Shown piece by piece: positions 23,871-36,334 of a stretch of DNA of 64,000 bases (positions are counted from its first letter, which is position 1; each line of letters starts with the position of its first letter). The stretch is from positions 1 through 64,000 of the forward strand of contig JAREIK010000779.1 of assembly GCA_029783825.1 (NCBI GenBank). The letters run 5' to 3'. This DNA is from Sapria himalayana. Lineage: Eukaryota > Streptophyta > Magnoliopsida > Malpighiales > Rafflesiaceae. The position numbers and the translations under genes were made by a program. The notes under the pieces are model-generated. The model saw nothing but the letters and a program-made list of their open reading frames with translations. It did no database searches and was not told the DNA's origin.

Positions 23871-24645
23871 TTTAATATGTTTTTTTAAAATAAAATAATA
23901 TGAAAATTTAGCAACAACTTTAGAGACGGATTGTCCCTTGGTAATTCGTAGCTAAATTTACTTTTTTTTACCAACCCAATTATGAAGAGTTACTATTGTT
24001 GTGATTTCAAAAAATTGATGTCATTTTAGAAATCCGATGTTATTTTAGAAAAACACAACATACGGTGTAGAATAGTCAAGACCTAAACCAGAATACCAGC
24101 ATCTCATCCTTGGCTACAAAAATATATAGCTTTTCCATATCATCTCCAATATTCACTTCTCGACTCATGCATCTGTATATCAGGCACTTTATTTATACCA
24201 TGAATCCATAATTAATCGCCCATGTTTTTTGATCCTAATGGAACCCTCTTCATAAACTCTATAACTTCATTTCGTTGAACCATCTTCACTTTAGTAAGCA
24301 TGAACACCGACTTATAGGAGCACCACAAACAAAGTCTCGTGTAAAATATTGATGATGAAGAAGGTATTGTTCTTCTTTTTTTAAATCAATTTTTAGGATT
24401 TTAATGCAAAAATTGTTCCATTCCATATCATATAATGTTATTGATTATTTCAGTCTAACACATGTTCACTTGAATTATTCAAGTTGTAGAGCATGCCAGC
24501 ATATCTTACTGTTGCATCAATCTATAGAATATTGAGATTTCTGAGCATAGATACATTATTATCGTTGGATATAGCTATATTAGGTTACTTTTATTATCAA
24601 GCGCTAGACATCTTTAGGTTATTCCATTTATTTTAATTCATGTAG
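23871..24645. other. AT-rich spacer with a trace of CACTA subterminal motif
   Basis: No gene was recognised. At about 23,905-23,962 the text TTTAGCAACAACTTTAGAGA, then CGGATTGTCCC and TAGCTAAATTTAC resembles the subterminal vocabulary of the CACTA-B family, but no terminal repeat is visible. The remainder is simple AT-rich sequence and may include intron sequence upstream of the UTP6-like exon. Confidence 0.4.
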
Positions 24646-24840
24646 GTACTTGCTCAAGCAATTCGATTTCATCCAAAGGTTCTTGAAATTTGGATTTATG
24701 CTGCAACTTGGGAATTTAATCATAACTTAAATCCTACAACTGCTAGGGTTCTTATGCACAATGGTTTAAGAATATGCTCAAATTCAGATCTATGGGTTGA
24801 GTATATTTGAATGAAACTTACATACCTCAACAAGCTGATG
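24646..24840 (+). pseudogene. UTP6-like exon fragment (U3 snoRNP-associated protein 6)
   Basis: A 65-codon exon-like segment with a good acceptor (...CATGTAG at 24,639-24,645) and donor (GTAAGG from 24,841). It reads LAQAIRFHPKVLEIWIYAAT, then WEFNHNLNPTTARVLMHNGL and RICSNSDLWVEY, which I recognise as the HAT-repeat region of UTP6, a component of the small-subunit processome acting in the nucleolus. An in-frame TGA at 24,808-24,810 replaces the expected Arg codon, and one acidic residue seems missing before DLW. No neighbouring UTP6 exon was identified within about 700 bases on either side. Splice sites are retained, so it is a genomic gene piece and not a processed copy. It could be a dying gene or a fragment carried by a transposon. 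Confidence 0.72.
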
Positions 24841-26142
24841 GTAAGGAATCAATATCTTGGGTTAACTTTATATTTTCATTATTATTTTTGATACTGTGTT
24901 CTCCTAGACATATTTACATCACTATGATGAGATTTAGTCTCGATGTTTTATTGAGGGTAAAACTTAGTTGAACCAGCAATATGGTAGTGTGAAATATTGT
25001 AAGATTTATTTTGGGTAAGTATTATATTCATATTCTTTATTACTTTGTTGTTATTTGTTACTTTGATAGGTGGTGGGGGACCAATAATGGGTGAATTGTG
25101 GACTCTAAGAGGCTTAATTAAGAACATGAAATGCTGTTGCTATTTGGTGAACAATGTATTTACATTTCAATGTGTTCCAAAGATTTTTATTTATTATCAA
25201 CTCATCTATTTCTTTTATTTTTTTATGATACATTACTTTCTTAAATGGGGCATTGACATATAAATTTTGAAAGGAAATTATCAATGAGCTAATATGCTTC
25301 TTAAATCAATGAGTTTTTGGCGCATAATTCCATTTCTAAAAAATTTTTGGCAATGGATGCTGGATGTTAGAGAGAACCATTCATGATGATTTTCTTCACT
25401 AACTGACTAACTTATGAAAAAATGATGCATTTGTGGCTCCAAACTAACATTGAGGGACCCATGGTTCTGGCTATGCTCAAAACCTCAATATTCAAATTCA
25501 GAATATAAATGGTTTATATGTGGATTCCAAGGGTGTGTTTCATATGGAACTTCATAAATAATATTTGAAAATAAAAGAAACATATCATGAATGCACAAAA
25601 GGTGTGGACATATATCTTAAAAACATAATAAATTATAAAAATTTTGGTCTGTGGGGACATGCTGCATATTTTTTGGGTACTTTGCAGAAATTTATAAGTT
25701 TAAAAAGGATATGGGACATTCTTCTATGTATGTCTTGGAAATTCTGAAATCACCCTATGTTTCAAGATATCTTTTGGGATTTAAATGATCTAATTTTATA
25801 TGTAACTTTTGAAACACATATGCAAACTATAATCATTATGAGATTTAAATGATCCAATATTAAAGAAACTAACAATATTTCTCCATTATTATATAATTTA
25901 TCATTTTTTTATAATTATTTAATGTTTTATATGAGTGCTTTTAAGTATGTAAGTTATCATAATCATTTTCATATTTTTATATAGAGGATTACAAAACATA
26001 TTTGTAGTGAGAATTATGTGGGTATATTCTAAGCTATATTTTTTTATGTGTATATATTCTTTATGACTTAAATGTATGATTATATAAATTCTAATATATT
26101 TGATTTTATAAGAATTTTAAAGTTAAAAGTATCTAAGCGAGA
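24841..26142. other. AT-rich sequence, no gene recognised
   Basis: Short open frames at 25,045-25,263 and 25,565-25,747 have no domain I know. The stretch just after an acceptor-like TTTGATAG (about 25,071) reads GELWTLRGLIKNMK for a few codons but I could not assign it. Otherwise this is plain AT-rich DNA, possibly intronic or intergenic. Confidence 0.4.
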
Positions 26143-26162
26143 ATAATACTAAGATGTGTGAT
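26143..26162. repeat. 20-bp direct repeat flanking CACTA-A, left copy
   Basis: ATAATACTAAGATGTGTGAT lies immediately before the left end of CACTA-A. It recurs with one mismatch at 36,315-36,334, 48 bases beyond the right end. Its last three bases, GAT, also equal the three bases directly after the right end (36,268-36,270). Confidence 0.75.
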
Positions 26163-26415
26163 CTCTACTAAATTTCACTAAATTATCGACCAATTATTTT
26201 GTTAGTAATTAGTTGTTTTTTGGTTGGTAAACCTATTACTCACGATTTACCGACCTAGTTTCATAATCATTATGCTGAAACATATTTGGTTTTCATAGTG
26301 AGATGTCGGGTACTGGGGTTGAGATATCTACTGCTGCTAGTCCTGATGTGGTTACTGCAGGTGCTACTATAGGTGATGGAGTAGATGTTGTAGCTAGAGC
26401 ATTATGCCAAATAAT

Positions 26416-28072
26416 CTAAGGTAGATCATCAGGGTTGAATTGCAGTCCTCCATCCTGAAACTTCTTTGTAAGCCAGACAAAATGCAGACGCAACTCATCA
26501 CTATCATCCTCATAGTTAATCATGCATCGCTCGATATCAGCTAACTAATACTATATATAATTTCGCATCACGTCTTGAAATTTCTCCATCATCAAGAAAA
26601 AATTCGAATCTAGTCCTAAAAATGCAACTTCATTATCTGGTCGCCAATGCGAGTAGAATGATGATGTAGATGAACCGACGCCATAGACGGACATCTTCTC
26701 CTTGCCATCAACAGCCGCATACCAAATTTGATTCGTATCAACTGGTGGAGCTGATGAATGAGAACTACCTATTGGACCATCACATGAACTTGAAGTAGAC
26801 TGGAATACACTTGAGTTGTAGCAGCTAATATTTCCTCATATCTCGTCTAATAAACATGTACGATATGTATTTAAATTTATATATTAAAAAAAGAGAAAAG
26901 ATATTTTTTTAATGAAACTTACATTTACTGTATGAGATCTATGATCAACAAAAGTCTGATCATCATGAGCCTTCGTGTGCGTGTATTTGAATAAGTGAGG
27001 AGCACTGGGTTTCTTAACCTCCTTGCATGTCTTTAATTACACATAATGCATATGTTAATTCTATTGAATAAAAATTTTTTATGACAAATAAAAATTAGGC
27101 ATAATTAAACATAATTCATAAAGTAATAAACATAAAAAGTATAAATTAGAAATAATATCAATGCTCATTCATGCTCACGCATAGAGCGAGATTCACAAGT
27201 GTGTGTTGACATGCCACTACCCTCCCAAGCCCTCTATGAGCGAAGATTGCTACTATGTTTATCAAACCTCTTCCTATAATCAATATCTTCCCATCTTCTC
27301 CGCCACTCCTTGAAAACATGATCTGGGATACTCAAATCTTGTTCTTTCTTCTTCAACCATTTATTTTTGACCTCGTACATGGTGTCTTTATACCGACTGG
27401 CAGTAAGTTTGTAGAACACACTTTTGATCGCCTCCTTTGGTTGTGTCCACTTATAAACTTTTTGCAATTATAATTAAAAGATTTTTAATTAGTGAACAAA
27501 AGAATAAATAAAATATGTAAAAAATGGTAGGTAGTAATATGTACCTTAAATTCTCTCCAAATTATTAATTGGTCTCTATGTGTGAGTGACTTCCAATTAT
27601 GTCCATAAGGTTTAAAGGACTTCCTGAAAATTGTCCTCAAAACTCTAGAAATGGAAACAGACCCTCTAACTTTGTCCTGTAACCCAAAATTTAATAGCAA
27701 GTTAGAAATAAGTTAAGAAATTAATAAATCATTTGTTAAGTTTTATATCTTACGGATTATCAATTGTCGGATCAAACTAAGCAATAAGGAGCGTCTCATC
27801 TATAGTGTCCTCTGAGGAAGACTCTCCAACATCTCCATCCTCTCCCTCCTCTCCCTCCCACATTTCTTGATCATTCATCAAATCTGAGGACCATTATGTG
27901 GATCTGTCTGCTGATGCTACTGCTACGGTACATTCACAACCTTTTCTGTCCACTGTGGCATCTCATCCATGCATGACCTTCTACTAGGTTCATGCATACC
28001 TAATGCCTTTCTACATATACCAGAACTGGTATGACCTTGCAACGTGCTGCCTCTACTTCGTCCACGTTCCAT
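26416..28072 (-). pseudogene. CACTA-A TNPA-like protein (Transposase_24 family)
   Basis: Second gene of CACTA-A, the DNA-binding accessory protein type. A plausible start at 28,072 gives MERGRSRGSTLQGHTSSG. A middle exon at about 27,680-27,540 reads VLRTIFRKSFKPYGHNWKSL, and the Transposase_24-like core (27,467-27,234) reads KVYKWTQPKEAIKSVFYKLT and then VFKEWRRRWEDIDYRKRFDK. The C-terminal part (about 26,750-26,416) reads NQIWYAAVDGKEKMSVYGVG and ends GLQFNPDDLP at a TAG. Introns are suggested by AT-rich gaps. Stops occur early in exon 1 and within the C-terminal part, so it is not functional as read. Confidence 0.72.
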
Positions 28073-28187
28073 ACCTATTAAAAATAATAAACAACACATT
28101 ATTGATTAGTAAGCTTCATGTAAAATACATAAGGCAATTAACATAAACAAAAATGATTAATGATTAAAATAACATAAAACTCACTCT

Positions 28188-31100
28188 CTACTCATTCTCA
28201 TCAGAATCATCCAAATCTAGTTCATCTCCCTCTTCAAATGTAGTAACATCATTTTCAAACATCTCTTCATCACTCATTTCTTCCTCATTATCAATTAAAT
28301 ATTCATCAATATCAAAATTCCCACTTATATCCATCTTAGAAGATGTGACTAAAAGGATGTTTTCATCCCCCACCACAGCTTCGATTATAACATCATTGTA
28401 ATCATTTTGAAAAGCTAGTTCTATGAAATTAGTTCTTGGTGATGTGGGGATGTCAATTTGAACAATTGCTTTTATCTTGCACACAGCTTTCCAATCCTTT
28501 CTAGGATGTGTCCGACCCAGATATTCACAATAATAAACCTGTGATGCTTGAACTACTAATACAAAAGGTTCATACATATTGAATTATTTTTTATTGTGCA
28601 CATCAACAAGTTAATATCGAGGATGGACAACACTACTAACATGTGGTGTTGGATCAAATCATTCACATTTGAATAATACTGTTAATTTAACCGGGAGGGG
28701 TTCAAATTCTAACTCGATCACTTTAACCAATGTCCCATAATAGTCATATTCAATTTCATTGTATACGGATCCTTTAATGCATACCCCCATATTGTCTGTT
28801 GCCTGATAACTACTATACAATTTAGTGTGAAATTTAATACCATTCACATAGTAACCATTAAAAGTTCTAACCTCTCTTAGAGGACCTCGTGCGATACTTC
28901 GAAAATAATGATTGGAAATTTTATTTTCATGATTATGAACCTGCAATCGAAAATCAGTGGATTGTTGAGATTACAATTATAAATTTTTATTAGAATAAAA
29001 TAATTATTTTGTGATTTTCATTTTAAGTAAACATATGTATTTTTCAAACAATGATGGAAATTCTTACTTCGTCACTACATTGATAGCTTCTTCATTCATG
29101 TTTGGAAACTATTTATGTTTATCTGTAACAAATTGACAAAAAAAAGAATTTAGAAATAATGGATACATTGATAGGAAATAATAAATTAAAATGGTAAATA
29201 GATCTCATTTGACTTTTAGGTAATACTTACTTTATAAATGATTGAACCTCTGGAAAATTCATTAGGACATATAGAAATGCTGTAGTATATTCATTATTTG
29301 CTAGATACCATTTTACTTAAGCACCAATTGCTTTACCCAAGGCTGGAAAATTTTGAACATATCATTATCCATAATGTCAATAAGAAAAACCTCATTCTGC
29401 TTTTCCTTAAGTGGAAGAGTTGGATCTCCTTCTTTGAAATATAATGATTCTAATTTGCAGCCTGATCCATAATCTAACCTATTGATATAGAATCATCAAC
29501 CTGAGCCCTATTCATTTTGTATGTTTTATTTTCCTCAAGTATCTACAAAAGATTATTGAATATTACAAGTCATTTGTGTGTGTATGTGTATGTAGGAAAA
29601 GAATTGGTTGAGTGAATTAATATTACCTTTTTGAAGGATACATCTAATGATAATGGATAGGACCAGTAATCCTAGCTTCATAAGCCAAGTGCACTAGAAG
29701 ATGTTCTATTGAGTCAAAAAACTTAAAAAGAATATTTTCTCAAGATTTCATAAGATAATAGAAATTTATTCATCCAGATTCCTAAATTCCTCATCAGTCA
29801 AAGAAGGAGAAGTTAATTGCTTGAAGAATAAATAAATCTTAGTTATCGGCTCCCATATTCTATTAGGCAGGAATTCTCGAAGAGAAAATTGTAACAACCT
29901 TTGCATAAATACATGACAATCATGACTTTTCATGCCAAACATATTAAGTTTGTTCACATCTACCCACTCTAACACATCATTCTTCTATGATTTATTCATA
30001 ACAAATGGCACATCAGGGTATTTAGTGGTGACAAGATTTTTTACAAATTGAGCACGATGACTATTTATTCAACTCATCTCTTGATTTGTATGTGTCCTTA
30101 GTTTTCCCTGGAATGTTAAATGCTGTATTGAAAATATTGTCAAACACATTCTTCTTGATATGCATAACATCAAGATTGTGCCTGAGCAAATGTTCATGCA
30201 AGTAAGGCAAATCCTTGAAAAATACTTCTCTTATTTTACCCACAAATCATAGATATAGCTGCATTCACAACCTAAGCATCAATATCTATCACTTTCCTCA
30301 ACCCTATGTTATTCAAATCCTACAAAATTTCATCCCCAGATCTAACCCCCGTGAATTTTTTAGTAACCTTTCAATTCTTAATGAAGTTTTTGGGGTTATG
30401 TCGGAATGGATGATTAATGGGAAAAAACATATGATGGTGTATAACCACGACTGTTTACCACTCTTAATTAATTTAAAAGCATCAAAATATTCCATATAAT
30501 GTGTACATGCTAATATACCAGTTGTACTCCACCTAGACATCATAGAATACGCTAAAAAGTCATTTATGGTCCATATGAGTGCAGCGTGCATCAGAAAATT
30601 TTTCCATTTGGAAATATCATAAGTTTGAACCCCAACACCCCAAAGACTTTTCAATTCCGCTATCAATGGCTGCAAGAAAATATCTATCTTCCCCTTTGGA
30701 TTCGTTGGCCCCAACACTAACATAGTAAAAAACATAAATTCTTCCTTAAAACATAAGTTTGGAGGCAAGTTATATAGCATTACCACCATTGGCCACAATG
30801 AATATTACTGTCCAGATTGTCCAAACGGCGACAAACCATCAGCCAAACCTAGCCTAACATTTCAAATACCAGAAGAAAAATCAGGAAAACACCCATCAAA
30901 ATGTTTCCAAGTAGGGGCATCTGAAGGGTGACACATCTTACCATCCTCCATATGATGCTTTGAAGGCCACCTCATTTCATTAGATGTTGTGATTGATGCT
31001 TACAATTTCTACAACCTAGGTGTTATTGGAAAATAGTGCATCTTCTTATATGGCACCTTTAATTTCCGTATATACAATCTATTTCTAGAACTCCTAACCT

Positions 31101-31885
31101 TTTGCTTGTACCGAGCATGACCACATATTTTACAACTCTTAAGGTCACTGTCATCACCCTCGTTTATCATACAGTTGTTCACACAATAATGAATGACCTG
31201 TACGGGTAATCCCAAGCCTCTAACTAACTTCTTCATGCTATAGAAATCCAATGGCATTAGATTATCTCCTAGAAACAATTCTTGAATAAAATTAGACAAA
31301 TCATCAAACCATGGCTGCAGACACATATGTCTGCACTTTATTTATAACATCCTCATGACCACAGATAGCTGAGTATGCTTAGAATTTCTCTCATAACAGG
31401 TTTGTCTCTAGCTCGAATCATGTCATACAAATTCCTTGCCTCGGCATTGGCTTCCTCATTCAGGTTGAATTTTGGACCCACAGCATCACAAACTATTCTA
31501 TAGTATGTAGTGTGATTCATATTATTCGAGGCAATCTGATTAGTTTCACTTACTAACACCCGTACTAAACTCGAACACCTTTGTAGGACTTGTTTCTTAC
31601 CATGGTATATCAAAACAAAGTAATCCACAACAAAACCATTTCTATACAAATGCATCTTCACAGTCTCAACATTCTAAAAGGAAACTCAAAAAATTCATAC
31701 ACCTTTGTTGGACTTATCTGATATTTAACTATAGTGCAAGGATACCTTATATATGTACCACCATTCATACACTCAGGATGTCTAAGAGCAAGCTCAACAA
31801 ATTCATCACCTTTATCCCCTCATTCATTAGAGAATATTCCATTGATTATTCGACCATTATACATCCATTCACGATCATCTTCCAT
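28188..31885 (-). pseudogene. CACTA-A transposase, tnp2/TNPD-like, broken
   Basis: Catalytic transposase gene of the CACTA element. The start at 31,885 gives MEDDREWMYNGRIINGIFSN, like the transposase-associated N-terminal domain, followed by VKMHLYRNGFVVDY (31,661 onward). The Transposase_21 (tnp2) region spans about 31,326-30,061: VPYKKMHYFPITPRL, VGVQTYDISKWKNFLMHAAL, then LLRHNLDVMHIKKNVFDNIF. DUF4218 spans about 30,000-29,300: LNMFGMKSHDCHVFMQRLL, EARITGPIHYH. DUF4216 spans 28,946-28,188: FRSIARGPLREVRTFNGYYV, then YEPFVLVVQASQVYYCEYLG, ending in an acidic tail. Several in-frame stops (about 31,820, 30,800, 29,985, 29,660) and frame changes show decay. The order of domains is typical of plant tnp2 genes. 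Confidence 0.88.
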
Positions 31886-32243
31886 AACTAGTCACAAAAA
31901 AAATCAATTTAGTAAACAAACACGATTATCTCTAATTAATTTTATGTTCATTGAAAATTTATTTTGGTTCCGATAAAGTTTTGTTTACGTGTGATAAGCA
32001 ACATACTATACATCCACCTCCACCTCCACCCGTCCAATAGTTATTTACACTTCAATAGGTCTTGCCCTAATCCATAATGGAGCATTAACAATAAATAGCT
32101 AGAAATTTGGTAAAAACATAAAAAAAGGGATCAAACACATTAACCAAGGCTGCAAACATCTTCTTTGTTTGTTCAAAATTACGGTGCACCTGGAAACACA
32201 ATGCACAAAAAATTTTCTTTTAAATTTAATAAGATGAAATTTC

Positions 32244-32325
32244 AATACATACATACATACATACAAACATACATGGATACATACATACATGTATAAATAC
32301 ATACATGGATACATACATACATATA
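32244..32325. repeat. (ATAC)n short array
   Basis: Imperfect ATAC/ACAT repeats of about 80 bases lie just upstream of the tnp2-like gene inside CACTA-A. The minus-strand frame through it (Tyr-Val-Cys-Met) is a repeat artefact. Confidence 0.85.
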
Positions 32326-32859
32326 TGACCTTTTTCTCTTTTAAAAGATGCAAATTATAATAAAAAAATAAAATCTTTTTTTATAACTTATTAATATTAA
32401 CACATTATGCCTAATCTGAATACCAAACAAAGTTTTTCAATCAATTACAAATTATTTTCCCATCTATTACATCTTAACACATAATGAGAAGCAGCTTATA
32501 AGATTATGAAATTTGCTTGTAAAACTTTTAATTACATCATAAAAGACTACTATACCATATACTTGTCTTGTATTGAGCTATTGAGCTTTCTCTCGAGGCT
32601 CTAACACATTGTATGGATTGGGATCATCAAAAGGTGGAGGAGGTTTCAGAATCAACCATGCCACATTACACCTAACACTTAGGGAAAATAAATGTCAGTA
32701 AGATGAAAATAATTCAAAACAAAAATAAATAGCAAGCATGCAATAAAATATGTAAAAGCAACTCTTGTGATTCATCAACAACATAAATAGTTATTTATGA
32801 GTAATATCAAACATAGAGGCATACAAATGGCCGTGTTGTGCCAGAATGGTCCATTATAA

Positions 32860-34740
32860 TGTGACATATATGTATAGTTATATGGTATTATGCATATAGT
32901 ATATATAGTTATAAATCATTATATATAGTTAAACATATAGTTACAAATATATATAGTTATAAGTAATTATAAGTAATTATAAATCATTATATAGTTACAA
33001 ATATATAGTTATACATATAGTATATATAGTTACATATAGTTACAAATAAATCATTATATGTTATTATACATATAGTATATATAGTTATAAATCATTATAC
33101 ACACACACACACACAAGTAATTATAAGTAATTATACATAAATGTATACAAAGTTATAAACAAATATATAGATTTATATATATGTATACATATATGTATAA
33201 ATAGTTACAAATATAGTTATATTTAATTATATAGACTTTTATATAGTTATACAAATATTTATATATAGTTATATACATATAGTTAAACATAATGTTGTAT
33301 GTTCTTATACATGTAATTATAAATATAGTTACATGTGATTATACTTATAGTTATACATATAGTTAAACGTATATTTATACATGTAGGTTTATATATATGT
33401 TCATTTATTTTATATATTTATACATATAGTTATGTATAGGTTTATATATAGTAGAATACTTTTTTATATATTAATATATACAAATATATATTGAATATAT
33501 GTTGTATAGTATATATTTAAATATTATTATGTATAAAGCTTTTATAGTTATACATATAGTAAGATACAATTATTTATAGTTATATATTATTACTCATATA
33601 ATATATATCATTATAAATAGTTATATATAATTAAAAAAATAGTTATATATAGATATATCAATACACGTAGTGATAAGTAGTTATACATAAATGTATACAA
33701 AATTATAAATAAATATGTAGATTTACATTTATGTATACATATATGTATACATAGTTATAAATATTGTTATATATAAAAATATAAAGTTTTATATAGTTAT
33801 ACAAATAATAATTAATAGTTATACACATTTAGTTAAACATGATGTTCTATGTTGTTATATAATAATTATAAATATAGTTACATGTGGTTATACATATTGT
33901 TACACATTTAGTTATACTTATATTTATACATATAGGTATAAATATGTTTTCATTTAATTTTATATATTTATACATAAAGTTATAGTAAAATACTTTTTTT
34001 ATATGCTAATATATACAAATATATATTAAATATAAGCTATAAATTTAATATTTAAATATAATTATGCATCAAACTTTTATATTTATACATATAGTAAGAT
34101 ACAATTATTTATAGTTATATATTATTATACATATAAAATATATAATTATAAATAGTTAAATATAATTTAACATATAGTTATATATAGATATATTCATACA
34201 AGTAGGTATTAGTATTTACACATAAATATATACAACATTATAAACTAATATTTTGATTTAATTATATGAATACATATATGTATATATAGTTACAAATATT
34301 AGTATATTTAATTATATATAGTGTTACATAGTTATACAAATATTTATATATAGTTATACACATATAGTTATAAATATATATGTAATTAAAGATATAATTA
34401 TATATAACATTTATATAGTTATACATTTCGTAAAATACAATTATATATAGTTATATATTAGTATACATATAATATATTTTTTTAGAAATATAGTTATATA
34501 AAATTATACATATAGTTATACTTTATTATATAGTTAAAAATTAGTTATGTATAGTTATAAATATAATAATAAAAATAGTTTACTTAATTATAAATATAAT
34601 TAAAAATACTTATATATATAATATATAATTAAACACATGTTTATATATTATATTTGTAATTAAAATATATTTATAAATGTTACTTAAATATATTTATATA
34701 TATGTAACACTTTTATAAATAATATACAGTATTTGTATCA
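32860..34740. repeat. AT-rich tandem repeat, about 550-bp unit, in CACTA-A 5' region
   Basis: Sequence made of variants of ATAGTTATACAT is arranged in larger units. The landmark TTATACATAAATGTATACAA occurs at 33,131 and 33,681, with a more diverged copy near 34,214. Between them the order of smaller motifs is kept (for example TTATACAAATA, then GTTACATGTG, then AATATATACAAATATATATT). So there are about 2.5 diverged copies. No gene is present. It sits between the right terminus and the transposase genes of CACTA-A. Confidence 0.75.
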
Positions 34741-35599
34741 TATATATATATAAACATTATAAATTTTCTTTATTTATATAAAAATTAATATGTAATATAA
34801 AAATTTAGAAAATTGTATAATCATTTAATGTTCCAAAATTGTTATATAAAAAAATTTATAAATGGATAGTTTTATGTAAATGTGGTATAGATATTTACAA
34901 ACATTAATACATATGTATAAATATTTTTATTTAACATTATATGTTAATATAAACATATAAGTGTTTATATATAATGTAATACATTTATATAAATTAAAGT
35001 ATAGATATTTATATATAATGTCATATGATTATATAATTTTATAAAACTATATATATATTGTTACATGTTTATAATTTATTCAGAGATAACAAAAATATAA
35101 CCCATTAACAGTTAGTTTGATTTTTCTTAAGTTACAGGAGTATAAAATATCATGCATTATATATTTTCTTCGGCTACAGAAGGATAGAACAAAATGCAAA
35201 CATATTGTATTTGAAATCAATAAAACCCTAAAAATTTAAACAGTAGAAGAATAAAGATTACACTGACAATTTATAGTATCATTAATGGAGTAGAGTCAAA
35301 ATCATATAGGTGAAATAAAAATAGAAGCAAAAAGAAAGAAAATCGGAGGAGAATTAAAAAAAGCTAATACTCGATTATTCTGAAAAAATGAAAATTTGAT
35401 TGTGCTAATAAAATTCAGAGAGATTGAGATATGTATATAGCATTCTGAAGGAGAAGAACAATGAAAAACTTACATGGATTCAGAAGAAATGATAGAATTT
35501 CTTGGTTTCTCCCTTATAGTCGCATATTGCTTCTACTTCGAAAAATAAAAGCGGGGAAGTTTGCTAATTGTTAATGCCTTAGCAATTTTTTTTAACTCA
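34741..35599. other. AT-rich 5' region of CACTA-A, no gene recognised
   Basis: This contains no recognisable coding domain. The part from 35,100 to 35,570 is less repetitive and could hold the promoter and first untranslated exon of the transposase transcription unit, but no element can be pinned down. Confidence 0.35.
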
Positions 35600-36267
35600 A
35601 AAATTTAACCTAGAAATTACCGACCAAAATTTTGGTCGGTAATTAAGAAGTTATAGTATTTTGAAAAGCTACTTTATCGACCATTTTTTCATGGCAATAT
35701 ATTTTTGTCTTTAAATGGTCGGTAATTTGTGGGTAATTTTTATTCACTAATTCCCAATTAATGTAGAGATTAATTTCTAACCAAATATATTTGGTCGATA
35801 ATATGGTCAGTAAATATGGTCGGTAAATATGGTCGGTATTTGGTAGGAAATAAAGTTGAAAATATTTTTTTTGAAACCCCTTTTTTGTCTCCAAATAGTC
35901 GTGATTTGGTTAGTAATTACCGACCTATTTTTTAGGTCTGTGTTTAGTCAATAATTAAGTAGTTATAAATATTTTGGAAAGTCACTTTACCGACCATTTT
36001 CATTGTAATATATTTTTGATCGTTAGATGGTCAGTAATTTATCGGTAATTTTTATTCGCTAATTCCCTACTAATTTACAGACTAATTTATGACCAAAAAT
36101 ATTTGATCAATAAATATGGTCGGTCTTTGGTCGGAGATATGGTTGAAAATAGTTTTTTTTCCGAAACCCTTTTTGGTCTCTAAAAGAACGTGATTTCGTC
36201 GGTAATTACCGGCCTATTTTTATTGGTCGGTAGTTTTAGTCAGTATTCTTTTTATTTTTAAGTAGTG
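35600..36267. repeat. CACTA-A right subterminal repeats and terminal repeat
   Basis: The motif TGGTCGGTAAT or its complement recurs many times in both orientations (for example near 35,617, 35,633, 35,715, 35,800, 35,820, 36,118, 36,200 and 36,225). A longer block, with ACTTTACCGACCATTTTC at about 35,980, is a diverged repeat of the block near 35,670. Such dense subterminal repeats are binding sites for the TNPA protein in known En/Spm elements. The terminal repeat ends GTAGTG at 36,267. Confidence 0.85.
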
Positions 36268-36314
36268 GATAACTTAGGAAATCTTTGTGTTGAATATATA
36301 TATATATATATATT

Positions 36315-36334
36315 ATAATACTGAGATGTGTGAT
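36315..36334. repeat. 20-bp direct repeat flanking CACTA-A, right copy
   Basis: ATAATACTGAGATGTGTGAT matches 26,143-26,162 at 19 of 20 positions. It lies beyond a short (TA)n tract, 48 bases outside the right terminus. Confidence 0.75.

Larger units (their letters stand above)
26163..36267 (-). mobile_element. CACTA-A: En/Spm-type DNA transposon, about 10.1 kb, decayed
   Basis: A CACTA-superfamily element oriented on the minus strand. The right (5') end reads CACTACTTAAAAATAAAAAG on the minus strand from 36,267. The left end begins CTCTACTAAA at 26,163, one substitution from CACTACT in its first seven bases. Both ends are flanked by GAT (26,160-26,162 and 36,268-36,270), the 3-bp target duplication expected of this superfamily. 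Subterminal copies of the motif GGTCGGTAAT/ACCGACC crowd the last 650 bases on the right and occur a few times just inside the left end. It encodes a tnp2-like and a TNPA-like gene, both carrying stops. A 550-bp-period AT-rich tandem repeat occupies the 5' region. Confidence 0.85.
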
